The notes: generated from the letters alone by a model not told the origin. Positions 16,753 through 25,922 are shown, numbered from the stretch's first letter. The stretch: DNA of 64,000 nucleotides from Fibrisoma montanum (GCF_003583365.1 NZ_QXED01000006.1:310001-374000), one strand, 5' to 3'. Numbers and translations: made by a program.

Positions 16753-17553
16753 CTATTGCGGACTTTTGCGCGCTACACCGTCAAAAAACAGCAGCGTTTC
16801 GACCAGGTGCGTTTCCCAGTATGCCCATTCATGGCCACCGTCAAATTCTTCGTACTGATGCGGAATGCCGTCGTCCAGCAGGGCCTGGTGCAGTGCGCGG
16901 TTATGCTCGATCAGCAGATCGTCGCGGCCGCAGTCGAAGCGAATGAGCGGTAGCCGGTCGCGGTTGAGACGCATCAGAGACAGGACTGATTCATCCTCGG
17001 GATTGGCCTGCTGATACGCTACCAGCGGTTCCTCCACAAACAGTTTGATCTGCTTCAGATCCGTGATAGACGACAATCCGCTGATGGCCCTGAACCGGTC
17101 GGGGTGGCAGGCTCCGAGCCGCAATGCTCCGTAGCCCCCCATCGACAGACCACTGATAAACAGTCCGTCTGGCTCCAGTCCCACGCCTTCGGTTACAGCC
17201 CGGGGTACGTCGTCCAGAATCCAGCGGTCAAATGCATTACCGTCGTGGGGCAGGTAGCCGCTGCCGTCGCCCCATAACCCATCGGAGGGCATCACCAGGG
17301 CCATCGGTTGCATGCGGCCGTCGCGAATGAGCCGGTCGGCCGTGCGGTGCGCTCCGCCTTTCTGGGACCACACCCAGTGGCTGCCGTACACGCCGTGCAG
17401 GAGAATGACGAGCGGCATCGGATGATTAACCCCATCGGGAAGCCAGAGTGTCATATCACCCCGACCGCGCAGGTTCGGCGATTTGACCGTAATGAGCCGC
17501 AGCCCATCGCGTTCAAATCGCGGATCAGAAACTTCAATGGTTCGGAATGGCAT
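16753..17553 (-). CDS. Esterase of the FrmB/antigen-85 alpha/beta-hydrolase family
   Basis: A 266-residue serine hydrolase. It shows an LHGVYGSH oxyanion-hole region, the nucleophile elbow GLSMGGYGA, an acidic GRDD stretch and a catalytic-type GGHEW near the C-terminus. This is the esterase family that includes S-formylglutathione hydrolase FrmB and mycolyltransferases. It has no signal peptide. It follows the alcohol dehydrogenase by 3 bp on the same strand, so the two form an operon. A joint role in formaldehyde or aldehyde handling is plausible by analogy with frmAB, but the substrate cannot be read from the sequence. Confidence 0.85.
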   Translation of the reverse strand: MPFRTIEVSDPRFERDGLRLITVKSPNLRGRGDMTLWLPDGVNHPMPLVILLHGVYGSHWVWSQKGGAHRTADRLIRDGRMQPMALVMPSDGLWGDGSGYLPHDGNAFDRWILDDVPRAVTEGVGLEPDGLFISGLSMGGYGALRLGACHPDRFRAISGLSSITDLKQIKLFVEEPLVAYQQANPEDESVLSLMRLNRDRLPLIRFDCGRDDLLIEHNRALHQALLDDGIPHQYEEFDGGHEWAYWETHLVETLLFFDGVARKSPQ

Positions 17554-17556
17554 ACG

Positions 17557-18660
17557 TCAGAACACAATTACCCCCTTCGCATTACGTCCGGCGAGCATAT
17601 CGTCGAACGCCTGGCTCAGGTTATCGAGGGCGTACGTACGGGTGACTAAATCGTCAAGAATCAGATCGCCTTTCTGGTACAGGTTCAGCAGAATAGGCAT
17701 GTCGATTTCCGGGCGGCACTGGCCGTAGAGCGGATTGATGTAAAGTTTATCCCACTCAAACAGGTTCATGTCGATGGAAATGGTCTGCTCGATACCACTT
17801 ACCTGACAGGCCACACCCGCGTTGCGTACCATCGCCAGGGGAGCCGCACCCAGCGCCGGAATGGCTGTACACTCGAACGCATAGTCGGCTCCGCGTCCCC
17901 CGGTCATGGCCTTGACCTGCTGAGCGGCCTGCAGCAGTCCTTCGTCGGCGCGGTCGGCCAGCAGGGTGTGCGTGGCGCCGTATTGCCGGGCCATGTTCAG
18001 GCGGTTCTCGTTTACGTCGACGGCAATGATCATGCCCGCTCCGGCGATCCGGGCACCCTGGATTACGTTCAGGCCAACGCCCCCCGTACCGAGCACCACC
18101 ACCGACCGCCCCGGCTTTACCTTTGCCGCGTTCACGACCGAGCCATAGCCGGTCATGACCCCACAGCTTACGATAGCAGCCGATGGAAAAGGGATGTCGA
18201 CGGTAATGCGAACGGCGGCTGCCTCGCGCACCAGCGTCCACTCCGACAGCGTACCGAGGCTGAACGACCGCTCGATGGGTATACCGTCGAGGGTGGTGCT
18301 CGCCAACGTAGCATGGCCGCCACTGACCCGATTTCCGGCCGTAACGGGTGAATTTACTTCACAAATGTGCTGGTTGCCTTCCTGGCATTGAAAACACCGG
18401 CCGCAGGGAATGGCCCAGTTGAGGATAACCGAATCGCCGGGTTTGAATCTGGTGACGGCCGGGCCAACCTGCCGGACAATACCCGCTCCTTCGTGGCCCA
18501 TGACCAGAGGCTTTCCCCATGCCATGGAATCGTAGTCGGTATGGCAGAGCCCGGCGGCTTTCAGTTCGATCAGGAGTTCGTCGCCCTGTGGCTCCTGCAC
18601 ATCGATGCTTTGAATGGAAAACGACCCATTGCCGGTGGCAATAGCGGCTTTGGCTTGCAT
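17557..18660 (-). CDS. Zinc-dependent alcohol dehydrogenase (MDR family)
   Basis: A 367-residue medium-chain dehydrogenase/reductase that would oxidise an alcohol with NAD. Catalytic zinc ligands fit GLCHTD and GHEGAG near the N-terminus; the structural zinc site is the four-cysteine CGRCFQCQEGNQHIC; the coenzyme site is GTGGVG in the middle. The form resembles class III or AdhC-type enzymes, the class that includes S-hydroxymethylglutathione dehydrogenase. The ATG at 18660 is clear. It is the first gene of a two-gene unit with the esterase. Confidence 0.9.
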   Translation of the reverse strand: MQAKAAIATGNGSFSIQSIDVQEPQGDELLIELKAAGLCHTDYDSMAWGKPLVMGHEGAGIVRQVGPAVTRFKPGDSVILNWAIPCGRCFQCQEGNQHICEVNSPVTAGNRVSGGHATLASTTLDGIPIERSFSLGTLSEWTLVREAAAVRITVDIPFPSAAIVSCGVMTGYGSVVNAAKVKPGRSVVVLGTGGVGLNVIQGARIAGAGMIIAVDVNENRLNMARQYGATHTLLADRADEGLLQAAQQVKAMTGGRGADYAFECTAIPALGAAPLAMVRNAGVACQVSGIEQTISIDMNLFEWDKLYINPLYGQCRPEIDMPILLNLYQKGDLILDDLVTRTYALDNLSQAFDDMLAGRNAKGVIVF

Positions 18661-18692
18661 GGTGGTTCGTCAGAATAGTCGGGTAAAGCTAC

Positions 18693-19841
18693 TCAACGAA
18701 TCAATTGCACCCGTCCGCTCCGTCGACTAATTTGTCCGCCCGACAGGCGAATTTCGAGCTGGTAGGCATACGTACCGGTGGGGAGCGACTGTCCGTTCAA
18801 CACCCCATTCCACGGACTCAGTGGGTCGTCGGTAGAGAACACAATGCGGCCCCAGCGGTCGGCAACCGTCAGGCGAAAGTCGCCGGGGGGCAGCTTTCCG
18901 ACCGGTCCGAACGTATCATTTACCCCATCGTCGTTTGGGCTAAACGCATCGGGCAGGTACACCGCGTCGGCCACCGCCTGATTGGGGGGTGTGTAGCACA
19001 GTTCCGGCGACGGACTCTCGCCCGGGCAGTTGGACGTGGGTACAACCCGGAAGCAGGTGATTTCGGCCGAATCGAGGGTCACATTCGTGGAGGGCGCATT
19101 ACCGGACAACGTACCGGGCAGTTTCGTGTAGACGCCATTTCCCAACCGCCGTTCAACTGTTAAGGGAGTACCGCTCGGATTATCAATCCGTAACTGCCCT
19201 GTTTGAGCGTTCAATAGATCCAGCCCGCGCACGACCGCCGGTTGGTTCGGCACAAACAGCCGGGTCGTGGTGCCTCCACACTGGCCGTATCGATGGAAGC
19301 CCTGCACCTGAATCCGGCGCGGGGAAACCGTGGAATACGTATGCCCGATTGCCACGGGAATGGTTTTCAGGGTATCGACGCGTCCGTCGTCCCAACGCAC
19401 GACCATGTAATCGTACCGCCAGAAATCCATCTGCGAATCGCTCACCCGGAGCGTCACCTGCGTACCACAGGCGGTCAGGTTTACCGTCGGCGGAATGGTA
19501 TCGTACACGATGACGGTGGCGCAGGCCCGGAGCGGCAGCCCTTCTTTCTCGGATAGCTGTAAAATCCGGTATTCCCCCGGCTTTTTGTAGGTGTAAGTGC
19601 CGGCCGTCGTCACCGGCATTTCGCGCTGCCCGTCATATTCGTACACGTACCGAACGTTCTGCACCCCAATCAGGTCACTACCGGTCTGCACGGTCAGCGG
19701 TACGCAGCCGATTCCGTTCCGAACCCGCAGCGAACCCGTGAACGAAGTCGACGTAGCGCATTGCGCAAACACTACGGACGAGCCACTGATCATCAGCAGT
19801 AACCCAAGTACAAGCCCGATGCCAGTCACTCGTCCGTTCAT
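18693..19841 (-). CDS. Secreted protein with T9SS type B (CHU_C) sorting domain
   Basis: A 382-residue exported protein. The N-terminus is a signal peptide (hydrophobic stretch ending in VVFAQC). The last 95 residues or so form the gliding-motility-associated C-terminal domain: PDAFSPNDDGVNDTF, a WGRIVF strand, PWNG and a final basic strand ending in QLIR. This directs export by the type IX secretion system. The middle is beta-rich with several cysteines, and no enzyme motif is visible; it is probably a surface adhesin or structural protein. It lies 5 bp after the yfhO-like gene on the same strand. Confidence 0.88.
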   Translation of the reverse strand: MNGRVTGIGLVLGLLLMISGSSVVFAQCATSTSFTGSLRVRNGIGCVPLTVQTGSDLIGVQNVRYVYEYDGQREMPVTTAGTYTYKKPGEYRILQLSEKEGLPLRACATVIVYDTIPPTVNLTACGTQVTLRVSDSQMDFWRYDYMVVRWDDGRVDTLKTIPVAIGHTYSTVSPRRIQVQGFHRYGQCGGTTTRLFVPNQPAVVRGLDLLNAQTGQLRIDNPSGTPLTVERRLGNGVYTKLPGTLSGNAPSTNVTLDSAEITCFRVVPTSNCPGESPSPELCYTPPNQAVADAVYLPDAFSPNDDGVNDTFGPVGKLPPGDFRLTVADRWGRIVFSTDDPLSPWNGVLNGQSLPTGTYAYQLEIRLSGGQISRRSGRVQLIR

Positions 19842-19846
19842 AGCCG

Positions 19847-22462
19847 TCAGCGCGATTTAGCCTTCGTCGTTTTTTTCTTTGGCGTCTGCTCAACGGGCTC
19901 CTGTGCAATAGCCGGGGCTGGCGATGGGGCCGGGGTTGGCTCAGGCTCCGGACGGGGCCGGCGACCTTCCCGGAAAATCACAACGCCAAACAAGGCCAGC
20001 AGCAGCACATTACAGATCAGGTCGATGGTATCGCCGGTCTTCGCCAGGGGCGGCTCAAACCGGAATTCGACCGTATGCCGGCCAGCCGGAATCCGCATCG
20101 CCCGCAACACGTAGTTGGCCCGCATGTGCGGCACGGGTTTACCATCCAGATACGCCTGCCAGTCTTCATGACCCCGGTAATAAATTTCGGAGAACACAGC
20201 CAATCCGTCGCGGGCGGCATTCACTTCGTACGTCAGTTTATCGCCCCGGTAGCTCGTCAGTCGGATGGTGCTGCCGGACGGATCCATCGTAGCGGGAAGC
20301 CCGGTCAGTTGTTCCGCGAATCGCTTGTCGACCACGGCCGTATCGCGCGGATTCAACGTTTTCATAGCCGCCATTTCCGCATCGGCGTTCTCAACCGGCT
20401 GTACTGTCCGGACAAACCAGGCCGCTCCCAACACCTCCGGATTCTGCTGCGCCACCGGTGCCGGTGGCTCCTGCTGCTGCGGATTGGCGGATGGTTGTCC
20501 CTGCGTGATGACGTACTTGGCGTTCAACATGTTCAGGATGTTGAGCGTGTTGACCGGAAATGCGTACGTAATCAATTCGTTATAGCGACGCAGCCGCGCT
20601 ACGTTATAGCCCCCGATCGACCGGTGAAAATACGACGCCCGGTTGCTCTCCATGAACGAGCCGGTCTGGTCGAACACCCGGTAGCCGAGCGATTTATCCT
20701 GCGAAATCTGCTGGTCGGCGGCAGTGGGCTGGTACGGTATGCTCAGTTCCGTTTTCGCAACAAAATCTGAGTTGTTCAAAAACCGCTTGTCGACCGCAAA
20801 CAGGTCGAATACAACCACAGCAAACACCAGCGGGTAGAAAACAGACGGCTTCAGTTTGTTGGTCACAAACAACCAGACAGCCCCTGCCGTCAGCAGAATC
20901 AGAATAATCGACCGGAAGGCATCGCCCCGCATCAGGCTGATCCGGTCGCTGACGAGTGCCCGCACCATGTCGTTGGCGACGCTCGCATCGCCGAAGATGC
21001 GGGTCAGTCGATCTACGTCGAAGTCCGACCGGAAATCGAAGAAGGACCCACCCAGCACCGCCAGAATAAGCGCTACGCCCGCCGTCAGGCCGAGGCTAAC
21101 CAGCAGAGGCTGCTTCAACTGCGCAAACGTCAGCTTCTGGTTTATAATGGTCTGGATAGCCAGCGCTGCCCCAACGGCAATGAACAGTTGCGCCAGTGTA
21201 AAAGCCATCGTCATGGCCCGGAATTTGTTCAGATACGGCAGGGTGTCGAACAGCAGGTAGTTAAAAGCCGCGAAGTTCTTCCCCCAGGTCAGCATAACCA
21301 GCAGCACGGTCGCGCTGAGTAGCCACCACCGGAGCGGGGTCCGGATGATGAACATCCCGAGCACAAACAAAAACAGCAGGGCTGCTCCCGCGTAGGCCGG
21401 GCCACCCACGGCCGGCTGATCGCCCCAATAGGTCGGCGCTCCGAGTTCGACAAACTGCCGGGCTGCGGCCGGGTCTACCCCTTTGTTGACCATCGCCTTG
21501 TAAAACTCCGAATCAGCGCCAAGCCCTCCGCCAACGGATGCCCCACCGGAAAAGTTGGGAATCAGCAGCGTCAGTGTTTCGGCGATGCCGTAGCTGTACG
21601 TAAACGCATAGTCTTTATCGAGACCGCCTTTCGACTCGCTGCTGGTCGACTGTCCGTCGGGGTTTGTAGTTTTCGCCGTCAGCTCCGACGCCCCCCGGAT
21701 GGTTTCTTTTGTGTACTGGTTCAGCACCAGCAGCCGCTTGCCGAAGCTGCCGGCCGCTACGACGCCAACAACCGCCAGGGTCGCCAGTCCCAGGGTAAGT
21801 TGCCGCGTCTTGCCCGCCCGAAACAGGGCAATGGTTTCATACAGCACGTACAGACCGATGGTCATGAAGAGGTAGTACGTAATCTGGATGTGGTTGGCTC
21901 CAAACTCCATACTGGTAAACAGGCCGGTTACGGCCGCTCCGACCCAGTAGCGCCCACGCAGGCAAAGGACCACACCCGCCAGCATACCGGCGCCGTAGCC
22001 CAGCGCAAACAGCTTCGATACGTGTCCGGCTTCCAGGCTAACAATGCTGAACGTACCCAACCCATAGGCAGCGGCTCCCAGCGCCGACAGCCAGGGGTTG
22101 CACCCCAGCACAACCAGGAGAATATAAGCCCCCAGCATCATTAAAAACACAATGTTGGCATTGGCCGGCAACCACCAGACAACCGTACTGACGGCTTTGT
22201 AAACGAAGATATACGGATATTCAAAATCAATCATGTAGGCCGGCATCCCGCTGAAGACGGCATCCGTCCAGATCGGTTTATCGCCGGTGGCTTTGGCAAT
22301 TTCGCGGATTTCGCGGGCAGCGGCTGCACTCTCCTGCACGTCGGGCATAGCCAGCGTTTTACCCGACAGCACCGGGGCGAAGTAGATGGTAGCGAGTACC
22401 AGCAGCCCCAGCACCGCGATCAGATGCGGCCGAAAGCGCTGAAAAAAGGTAGGTTGATTCAT
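19847..22462 (-). CDS. YfhO family polytopic membrane protein
   Basis: An 871-residue protein with about 12 transmembrane helices and a large C-terminal extracellular domain, ending in a lysine-rich cytoplasmic tail. The N-terminal pattern (FAPVLSGKTLAMPD, FSGMPAY, FEYPYIFVYK) is typical of the YfhO family in Bacteroidota. Such proteins have a GT-C-like fold and are linked to glycosylation of lipoteichoic acid in Firmicutes; the function in Bacteroidota is not established. It is followed closely by the T9SS cargo gene. Confidence 0.87.
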   Translation of the reverse strand: MNQPTFFQRFRPHLIAVLGLLVLATIYFAPVLSGKTLAMPDVQESAAAAREIREIAKATGDKPIWTDAVFSGMPAYMIDFEYPYIFVYKAVSTVVWWLPANANIVFLMMLGAYILLVVLGCNPWLSALGAAAYGLGTFSIVSLEAGHVSKLFALGYGAGMLAGVVLCLRGRYWVGAAVTGLFTSMEFGANHIQITYYLFMTIGLYVLYETIALFRAGKTRQLTLGLATLAVVGVVAAGSFGKRLLVLNQYTKETIRGASELTAKTTNPDGQSTSSESKGGLDKDYAFTYSYGIAETLTLLIPNFSGGASVGGGLGADSEFYKAMVNKGVDPAAARQFVELGAPTYWGDQPAVGGPAYAGAALLFLFVLGMFIIRTPLRWWLLSATVLLVMLTWGKNFAAFNYLLFDTLPYLNKFRAMTMAFTLAQLFIAVGAALAIQTIINQKLTFAQLKQPLLVSLGLTAGVALILAVLGGSFFDFRSDFDVDRLTRIFGDASVANDMVRALVSDRISLMRGDAFRSIILILLTAGAVWLFVTNKLKPSVFYPLVFAVVVFDLFAVDKRFLNNSDFVAKTELSIPYQPTAADQQISQDKSLGYRVFDQTGSFMESNRASYFHRSIGGYNVARLRRYNELITYAFPVNTLNILNMLNAKYVITQGQPSANPQQQEPPAPVAQQNPEVLGAAWFVRTVQPVENADAEMAAMKTLNPRDTAVVDKRFAEQLTGLPATMDPSGSTIRLTSYRGDKLTYEVNAARDGLAVFSEIYYRGHEDWQAYLDGKPVPHMRANYVLRAMRIPAGRHTVEFRFEPPLAKTGDTIDLICNVLLLALFGVVIFREGRRPRPEPEPTPAPSPAPAIAQEPVEQTPKKKTTKAKSR

Positions 22463-22482
22463 AGAGCAAACGATACGTAGCC

Positions 22483-22490
22483 CAAAGATA
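22483..22490 (-). promoter_or_regulatory. -7 box of the yfhO promoter
   Basis: Reads TATCTTTG on the minus strand, 20 bp before the yfhO ATG. No good -33 box is visible at the expected distance, so the promoter is tentative. Confidence 0.35.
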
Positions 22491-22541
22491 CAGGTTTAGG
22501 GGATAACGGCAGGCGGGGCAGGCGGATTGTTGGTCAAACAC

Positions 22542-22569
22542 GTAGATACGCAACACATGGCGTCTCTAC
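22542..22569. repeat. Degenerate copy of the GTAGAGACGCAA palindrome
   Basis: This 28-bp stretch starts GTAGATACGCAA and ends GGCGTCTCTAC. By my count it matches the perfect palindrome at 22831-22858 in 23 of 28 positions, with most changes in the loop. Confidence 0.65.
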
Positions 22570-22780
22570 ATTCTGCATCTCTACGGTCGGGACAATCTGG
22601 CCAAAATATGATTCCCGGCTCTGGGTACAGATAGTCCCGAAATACATCCCATTCGATCCATACTCGTAACCAGCCAGACGTGCCGTATCAATACGGTACC
22701 GGCGTTGGAACAACCGCCCAACCGGATCATCAGAAGTAGACTATAGTAATGTGTAATTAGGATGAATCGGTAAAAAGCAA

Positions 22781-22815
22781 AAAAAACAACCGATTCTGTT
22801 TAACAGAATCGGTTG
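22781..22815 (-). terminator. Terminator of the pyrH-frr unit
   Basis: A 13-bp perfect stem (CAACCGATTCTGT with its complement, TTA loop) at 22787-22815 is followed on the minus strand by TTTTTT and further Ts. It lies about 40 bp beyond the frr stop. Confidence 0.88.
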
Positions 22816-22830
22816 GAAATTATATGGTTC

Positions 22831-22858
22831 GTAGAGACGCAACCTTTTGCGTCTCTAC
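22831..22858. repeat. Perfect 28-bp palindrome touching the frr stop codon
   Basis: Arms GTAGAGACGCAA and TTGCGTCTCTAC pair perfectly around a CCTT loop. The last base is shared with the frr stop codon. A second, degenerate copy lies 290 bp away. It has the form of a REP-like dispersed element. Confidence 0.85.
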
Positions 22859-23418
22859 TATACCGACAAAATATCTTTTTCCTTGGCGGCAAACACATCA
22901 TCCACCCGGGCGATGAAACTGTCGGTCAGCTTCTGAACGCGCTCTTCACCCTGTTTCACGGCGTCTTCCGAAACGCCTTCCTTGGTCAGTTTGCGAATGT
23001 CTTCGTTGGTGTCTTTGCGGATGTTGCGGATGTTCACTTTAGCCACCTCGACTTCCTGCTTTACCTTCTTGACCAGGTCGCGCCGACGCTCTTCGGTCAG
23101 GGGCGGGATGCTCAGCCGGATCAATTCGCCGTCGTTCATCGGGGACAGGCCCAGATTACTGTTGCGAATGGCTTTTTCGACCTCGCCGATAATCTTCTTT
23201 TCGAACGGCTTGATGGCTATGGTCCGGGCATCGGGCGTATTGACGGAGGCCACCTGGTTAAGGGGCGTCATGGACCCGTAGTATTCAATCTGAATGCCGT
23301 TCAGCATATCGGGCGATGCCTTACCGGCGCGGATTTTGGTCAGTTCGATGGATAGGTGCTTGAGTGCCTTCTCCATCGTGTCTTTCGCGTCTTCGAGATA
23401 TAGCTCGATGTCTTCCAT
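22858..23418 (-). CDS. frr: Ribosome recycling factor
   Basis: Splits post-termination ribosomes together with EF-G. The 186-residue length is exact for the family. Family stretches are visible: KIRAGKASPDMLNGI, IRNSNLGLSPMNDG, IRLSIPPLTEERRRDLVKK and the C-terminal helix NIRKDTNEDI. It is downstream of pyrH on the same strand, the usual partner; the 88-bp gap between them holds a dispersed hairpin repeat. Confidence 0.97.
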   Translation of the reverse strand: MEDIELYLEDAKDTMEKALKHLSIELTKIRAGKASPDMLNGIQIEYYGSMTPLNQVASVNTPDARTIAIKPFEKKIIGEVEKAIRNSNLGLSPMNDGELIRLSIPPLTEERRRDLVKKVKQEVEVAKVNIRNIRKDTNEDIRKLTKEGVSEDAVKQGEERVQKLTDSFIARVDDVFAAKEKDILSV

Positions 23419-23438
23419 TGGTCTGGCTTTCGGTTTAT

Positions 23439-23485
23439 GGTTTACGGTTTTCGGCGCATGGCAGTACTACCAAAAACTGTAAACC
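23439..23485. repeat. Dispersed hairpin element, copy A
   Basis: GGTTTACGGTTTTCGG (23439-23454) pairs with CCAAAAACTGTAAACC (23470-23485) in 14 of 16 positions. It lies between pyrH and frr. Related elements are at 49499-49573 and 60642-60718. Confidence 0.7.
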
Positions 23486-23506
23486 GAAAACACTGTTTTG
23501 ATGAAA

Positions 23507-24226
23507 TCAGTGAATCAGCGTGCCTGCATCTTCGTCGCCCTGCACCACCCGGAGCAGACTGCCCTGCTGGTTCATATTGAAGACGATGATCGGGAGATTA
23601 TTTTCCTGACAGAGCGTAAAAGCCGTCAGATCCATCACGTTCAGTTTCTTTTCGTAAACGTCCTGAAACGAGATGCTTGTATACCGTTCGGCGGTTTTGT
23701 CCTTCATCGGATCAGCCGAGTACACGCCATCAACCTTCGTTCCTTTCAGCACCACGTCGGCTTCAATTTCGATGGCCCGCAGGCTGGCTGTCGTGTCGGT
23801 CGTGAAGTAGGGACTACCGGTTCCGGCCCCGAAGATGACCACCCGCCCTTTTTCAAGGTGACGTACGGCCCGCCGACGCACGTACGGTTCGCAGACCTGC
23901 TCCATCTTGATGGCCGACATTACCCGGGTGAACATCCCGTGCTTTTCGAGCGAACTCTGAATGGCCATGGCGTTGATGACCGTCGCCAGCATCCCCATGT
24001 AGTCGCCCTGCACCCGGTCGATACCCGACCGCTCGCCCGACACGCCCCGGAAGATGTTACCTCCGCCGATCACGATGGCCACCTGGACACCCATGTCAAC
24101 AACTTGTCTGATTTCTTTACTGTACTGCTCCAGTACGGCGGGATCGATGTTGTAGCCGCTGGGGCCGGCCAAAGCTTCTCCGCTCAACTTGAGCAGAATT
24201 CGTTTGTACTTAGTTGGCTGAGACAT
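23507..24226 (-). CDS. pyrH: UMP kinase
   Basis: Phosphorylates UMP to UDP in pyrimidine synthesis. The 239-residue amino-acid-kinase fold shows [12 protein letters not shown] at the N-terminus, IGGGNIFRG (52-60), [12 protein letters not shown], the [11 protein letters not shown] substrate loop and [10 protein letters not shown] near residue 175. This is the hexameric bacterial type. It precedes frr, as in many bacteria. Its promoter region merges with an unusual purine-rich tract. Confidence 0.97.
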   Translation of the reverse strand: MSQPTKYKRILLKLSGEALAGPSGYNIDPAVLEQYSKEIRQVVDMGVQVAIVIGGGNIFRGVSGERSGIDRVQGDYMGMLATVINAMAIQSSLEKHGMFTRVMSAIKMEQVCEPYVRRRAVRHLEKGRVVIFGAGTGSPYFTTDTTASLRAIEIEADVVLKGTKVDGVYSADPMKDKTAERYTSISFQDVYEKKLNVMDLTAFTLCQENNLPIIVFNMNQQGSLLRVVQGDEDAGTLIH

Positions 24227-24243
24227 TCGGAAAATTTTGCGGG

Positions 24244-24251
24244 CAAAGATA
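24244..24251 (-). promoter_or_regulatory. -7 box of the pyrH promoter
   Basis: TATCTTTG on the minus strand, 17 bp before the pyrH ATG. The expected -33 position falls inside the purine-rich tract and shows no TTTG, so upstream recognition may depend on that tract. Confidence 0.45.
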
Positions 24252-24416
24252 GGGAAAGGGAGGAAAGGAGGAAAGGAGGATGGGAGAAAAGGATCGGAAG
24301 GAGGAAAGGATGGGAAGGAGGAAAGGGAGGAAAGGACGAAAGGGAGGAGGGATCGAGCTTTTGCCCGTTCTTTCTCTTTCCTTCTCTCCTCCCCTTTCTC
24401 CTTTCCTCCTCCTTTT
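24251..24416. repeat. Polypurine/polypyrimidine low-complexity tract
   Basis: About 24251-24357 is almost all purine on the plus strand, built of GGA/GGAAA/GGGA units with few interruptions. About 24359-24416 is almost all pyrimidine. The halves are roughly complementary and could fold into a long imperfect hairpin; the tract could also adopt triplex DNA. It fills the gap between pyrH and the biotin carrier gene. The open frames across it are artefacts of composition. Confidence 0.8.
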
Positions 24417-24909
24417 AAAATTCAATCAACACCTGCCCTTTTTCGACGCGGTCGCCTTTGCCTACGCGAATGGTCCGGATGGTTCCTTCGCCGGGGGCTT
24501 TCAGCACGTTTTCCATCTTCATAGCCTCCAGAATCAGCAGACTGTCCCCTTTTTTGACGTCATCGCCGGGCTGAACGCTGATGCCTACGATTAAACCCGG
24601 CATGGGTGCTTTCAGGTCGTTGACTTTCGAACCGGCCGCACTGCTCATCCCCATCTGTTCCAGCAGCAGATCGAAGCGGTCTTTCAGTTTGACCTCGTGG
24701 ATACGGTCGTTGATTTTTACCCGAACGGTCTTCTCGGCGGCATTGAATTCGAGCACTTCAGCCCGAAACGATCGGTTTTCGTGCAGGATGTGAAAGTGCC
24801 GATCAGAAAGCCGAACAACATCCCAGGCGTAGGACTGACCGTTGATGGTTGGACCTTCGGCGGTGAAATCAATGGTAATCGGCTGATCGGTAAGGGTTGT
24901 CTGGTACAT
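24415..24909 (-). CDS. Biotin carboxyl carrier protein (acyl-CoA carboxylase subunit)
   Basis: A 164-residue biotin acceptor. The C-terminal biotinyl domain (about 95-164) contains APMPGLIV and EAMKMEN with the biotin-accepting Lys131. The N-terminal part is a beta-rich region found in stand-alone carriers of Bacteroidota acyl-CoA carboxylases. It probably serves propionyl- or acetyl-CoA carboxylase; no carboxylase subunit gene is nearby. The stop codon lies at the edge of the purine/pyrimidine tract. Confidence 0.9.
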   Translation of the reverse strand: MYQTTLTDQPITIDFTAEGPTINGQSYAWDVVRLSDRHFHILHENRSFRAEVLEFNAAEKTVRVKINDRIHEVKLKDRFDLLLEQMGMSSAAGSKVNDLKAPMPGLIVGISVQPGDDVKKGDSLLILEAMKMENVLKAPGEGTIRTIRVGKGDRVEKGQVLIEF

Positions 24910-24969
24910 ACTCTCAAATACGTTTACGTTGTTGATTGATTTAGTTAGCGGCCCTGGGCAACCGCTTTG

Positions 24970-25881
24970 TCAAGATTTATTGATCAGCCAGATCCCAAAC
25001 AGACAAATTCCCATGCCGGCGTATTGCACCAGATGGACCTGTTCGCCGTCCAGTACGCCCCACAACAGGGCCACGCCGGGCATAAGATACGTTACCGACG
25101 ACGCAAACAGGGGCGACGCCAGTTGGATGATCCGGTTGAACAACACCGACATAGCGCCTGATCCAAGAATACCGAGGCAAGCCAGTGCCGACAGCGCCAG
25201 CGACGCATTGGCGAGGGTAATGCGGCTGAAAAAGTCGGTGGTGAGCAGAATCAGCACAGCTACCGGCCCAATGAAGGCAAACAGCCAGGCCGTCGACACA
25301 ACCGCGGGCAGATGGCTCAGGTATCGACCGATAAGGTTAATGTTCGTGCCGTAGCAAACGGTAGCCAGCACGATCAGCAGGGCATACCCGTTGACGGAAA
25401 ACGAGCCGGTAGCACTGTAAAAAATCAACAGTATTGAGCCTCCGAGCCCAATCAGAATTCCCAATACCTGCGTGGGACGAATCACCCGCCCGAAAAACAG
25501 AGCGCCGGTAACCAGCGTGAACAAAGGGCTTAAGGCATTGAGTGCGCCCGCCAGCGAACTGTTCAGGTGCGCGCCGGCAATGGCAAACAAGAAGGCCGGA
25601 AACAAAAAACCCAGCAGCCCGGCCACCACCAACGCTACCCATCGGCCCTGTACAGACTGCCGGACGTCGGCGTTACGTGCCTGAACGCCCAGAAAAGGGA
25701 TGAAGAACAGCAGCGCAAAAAAGATACGTCCGGCGGCTACCTGCTCCGGCGGAAAAACCGTCAGACTCCGCTTGATCAGAATAAAGGAACTGCCCCACAC
25801 GAGTGCCAGCACAAACAACAGTCCCCAGACCAGCAGCGGACGTTTTTGATCAACAGCAACGGGGGCAGTCGTTGTATTCAT
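24970..25881 (-). CDS. DMT/EamA family transporter
   Basis: An inner-membrane permease of 303 residues from the ATG at 25881; a GTG at 25896 is the alternative. It has about ten transmembrane helices in two EamA repeats. WGLLFVLALVWGSSFILIKR at the start and GLGGSILLIF in the middle are typical of the drug/metabolite transporter superfamily. Substrates range from amino acids to nucleotides, and none can be inferred here. dusB lies upstream on the same strand with a 41-bp gap. Confidence 0.87.
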   Translation of the reverse strand: MNTTTAPVAVDQKRPLLVWGLLFVLALVWGSSFILIKRSLTVFPPEQVAAGRIFFALLFFIPFLGVQARNADVRQSVQGRWVALVVAGLLGFLFPAFLFAIAGAHLNSSLAGALNALSPLFTLVTGALFFGRVIRPTQVLGILIGLGGSILLIFYSATGSFSVNGYALLIVLATVCYGTNINLIGRYLSHLPAVVSTAWLFAFIGPVAVLILLTTDFFSRITLANASLALSALACLGILGSGAMSVLFNRIIQLASPLFASSVTYLMPGVALLWGVLDGEQVHLVQYAGMGICLFGIWLINKS

Positions 25882-25922
25882 GTAGTCGATGGGCACAGAA
25901 CCGAACGTAGCGTCCGGTTCTA

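Larger units (their letters stand above)
22463..22857. other. 395-bp intergenic region between yfhO and frr
   Basis: No credible gene is seen. It holds the yfhO -7 box, a degenerate and a perfect copy of a 28-bp palindrome, and the terminator of the pyrH-frr unit. The stretch 22600-22780 shows no clear structure. Confidence 0.7.

Noticed and set aside
22542-22858. CRISPR-like array
   Set aside because: Only two palindromic copies are present with unequal spacing, no spacer pattern and no cas genes.
24210-24524. Short frames across the purine/pyrimidine tract
   Set aside because: They consist of Gly, Glu, Lys, Arg or Ser, Pro, Phe runs that simply reflect the low-complexity DNA.
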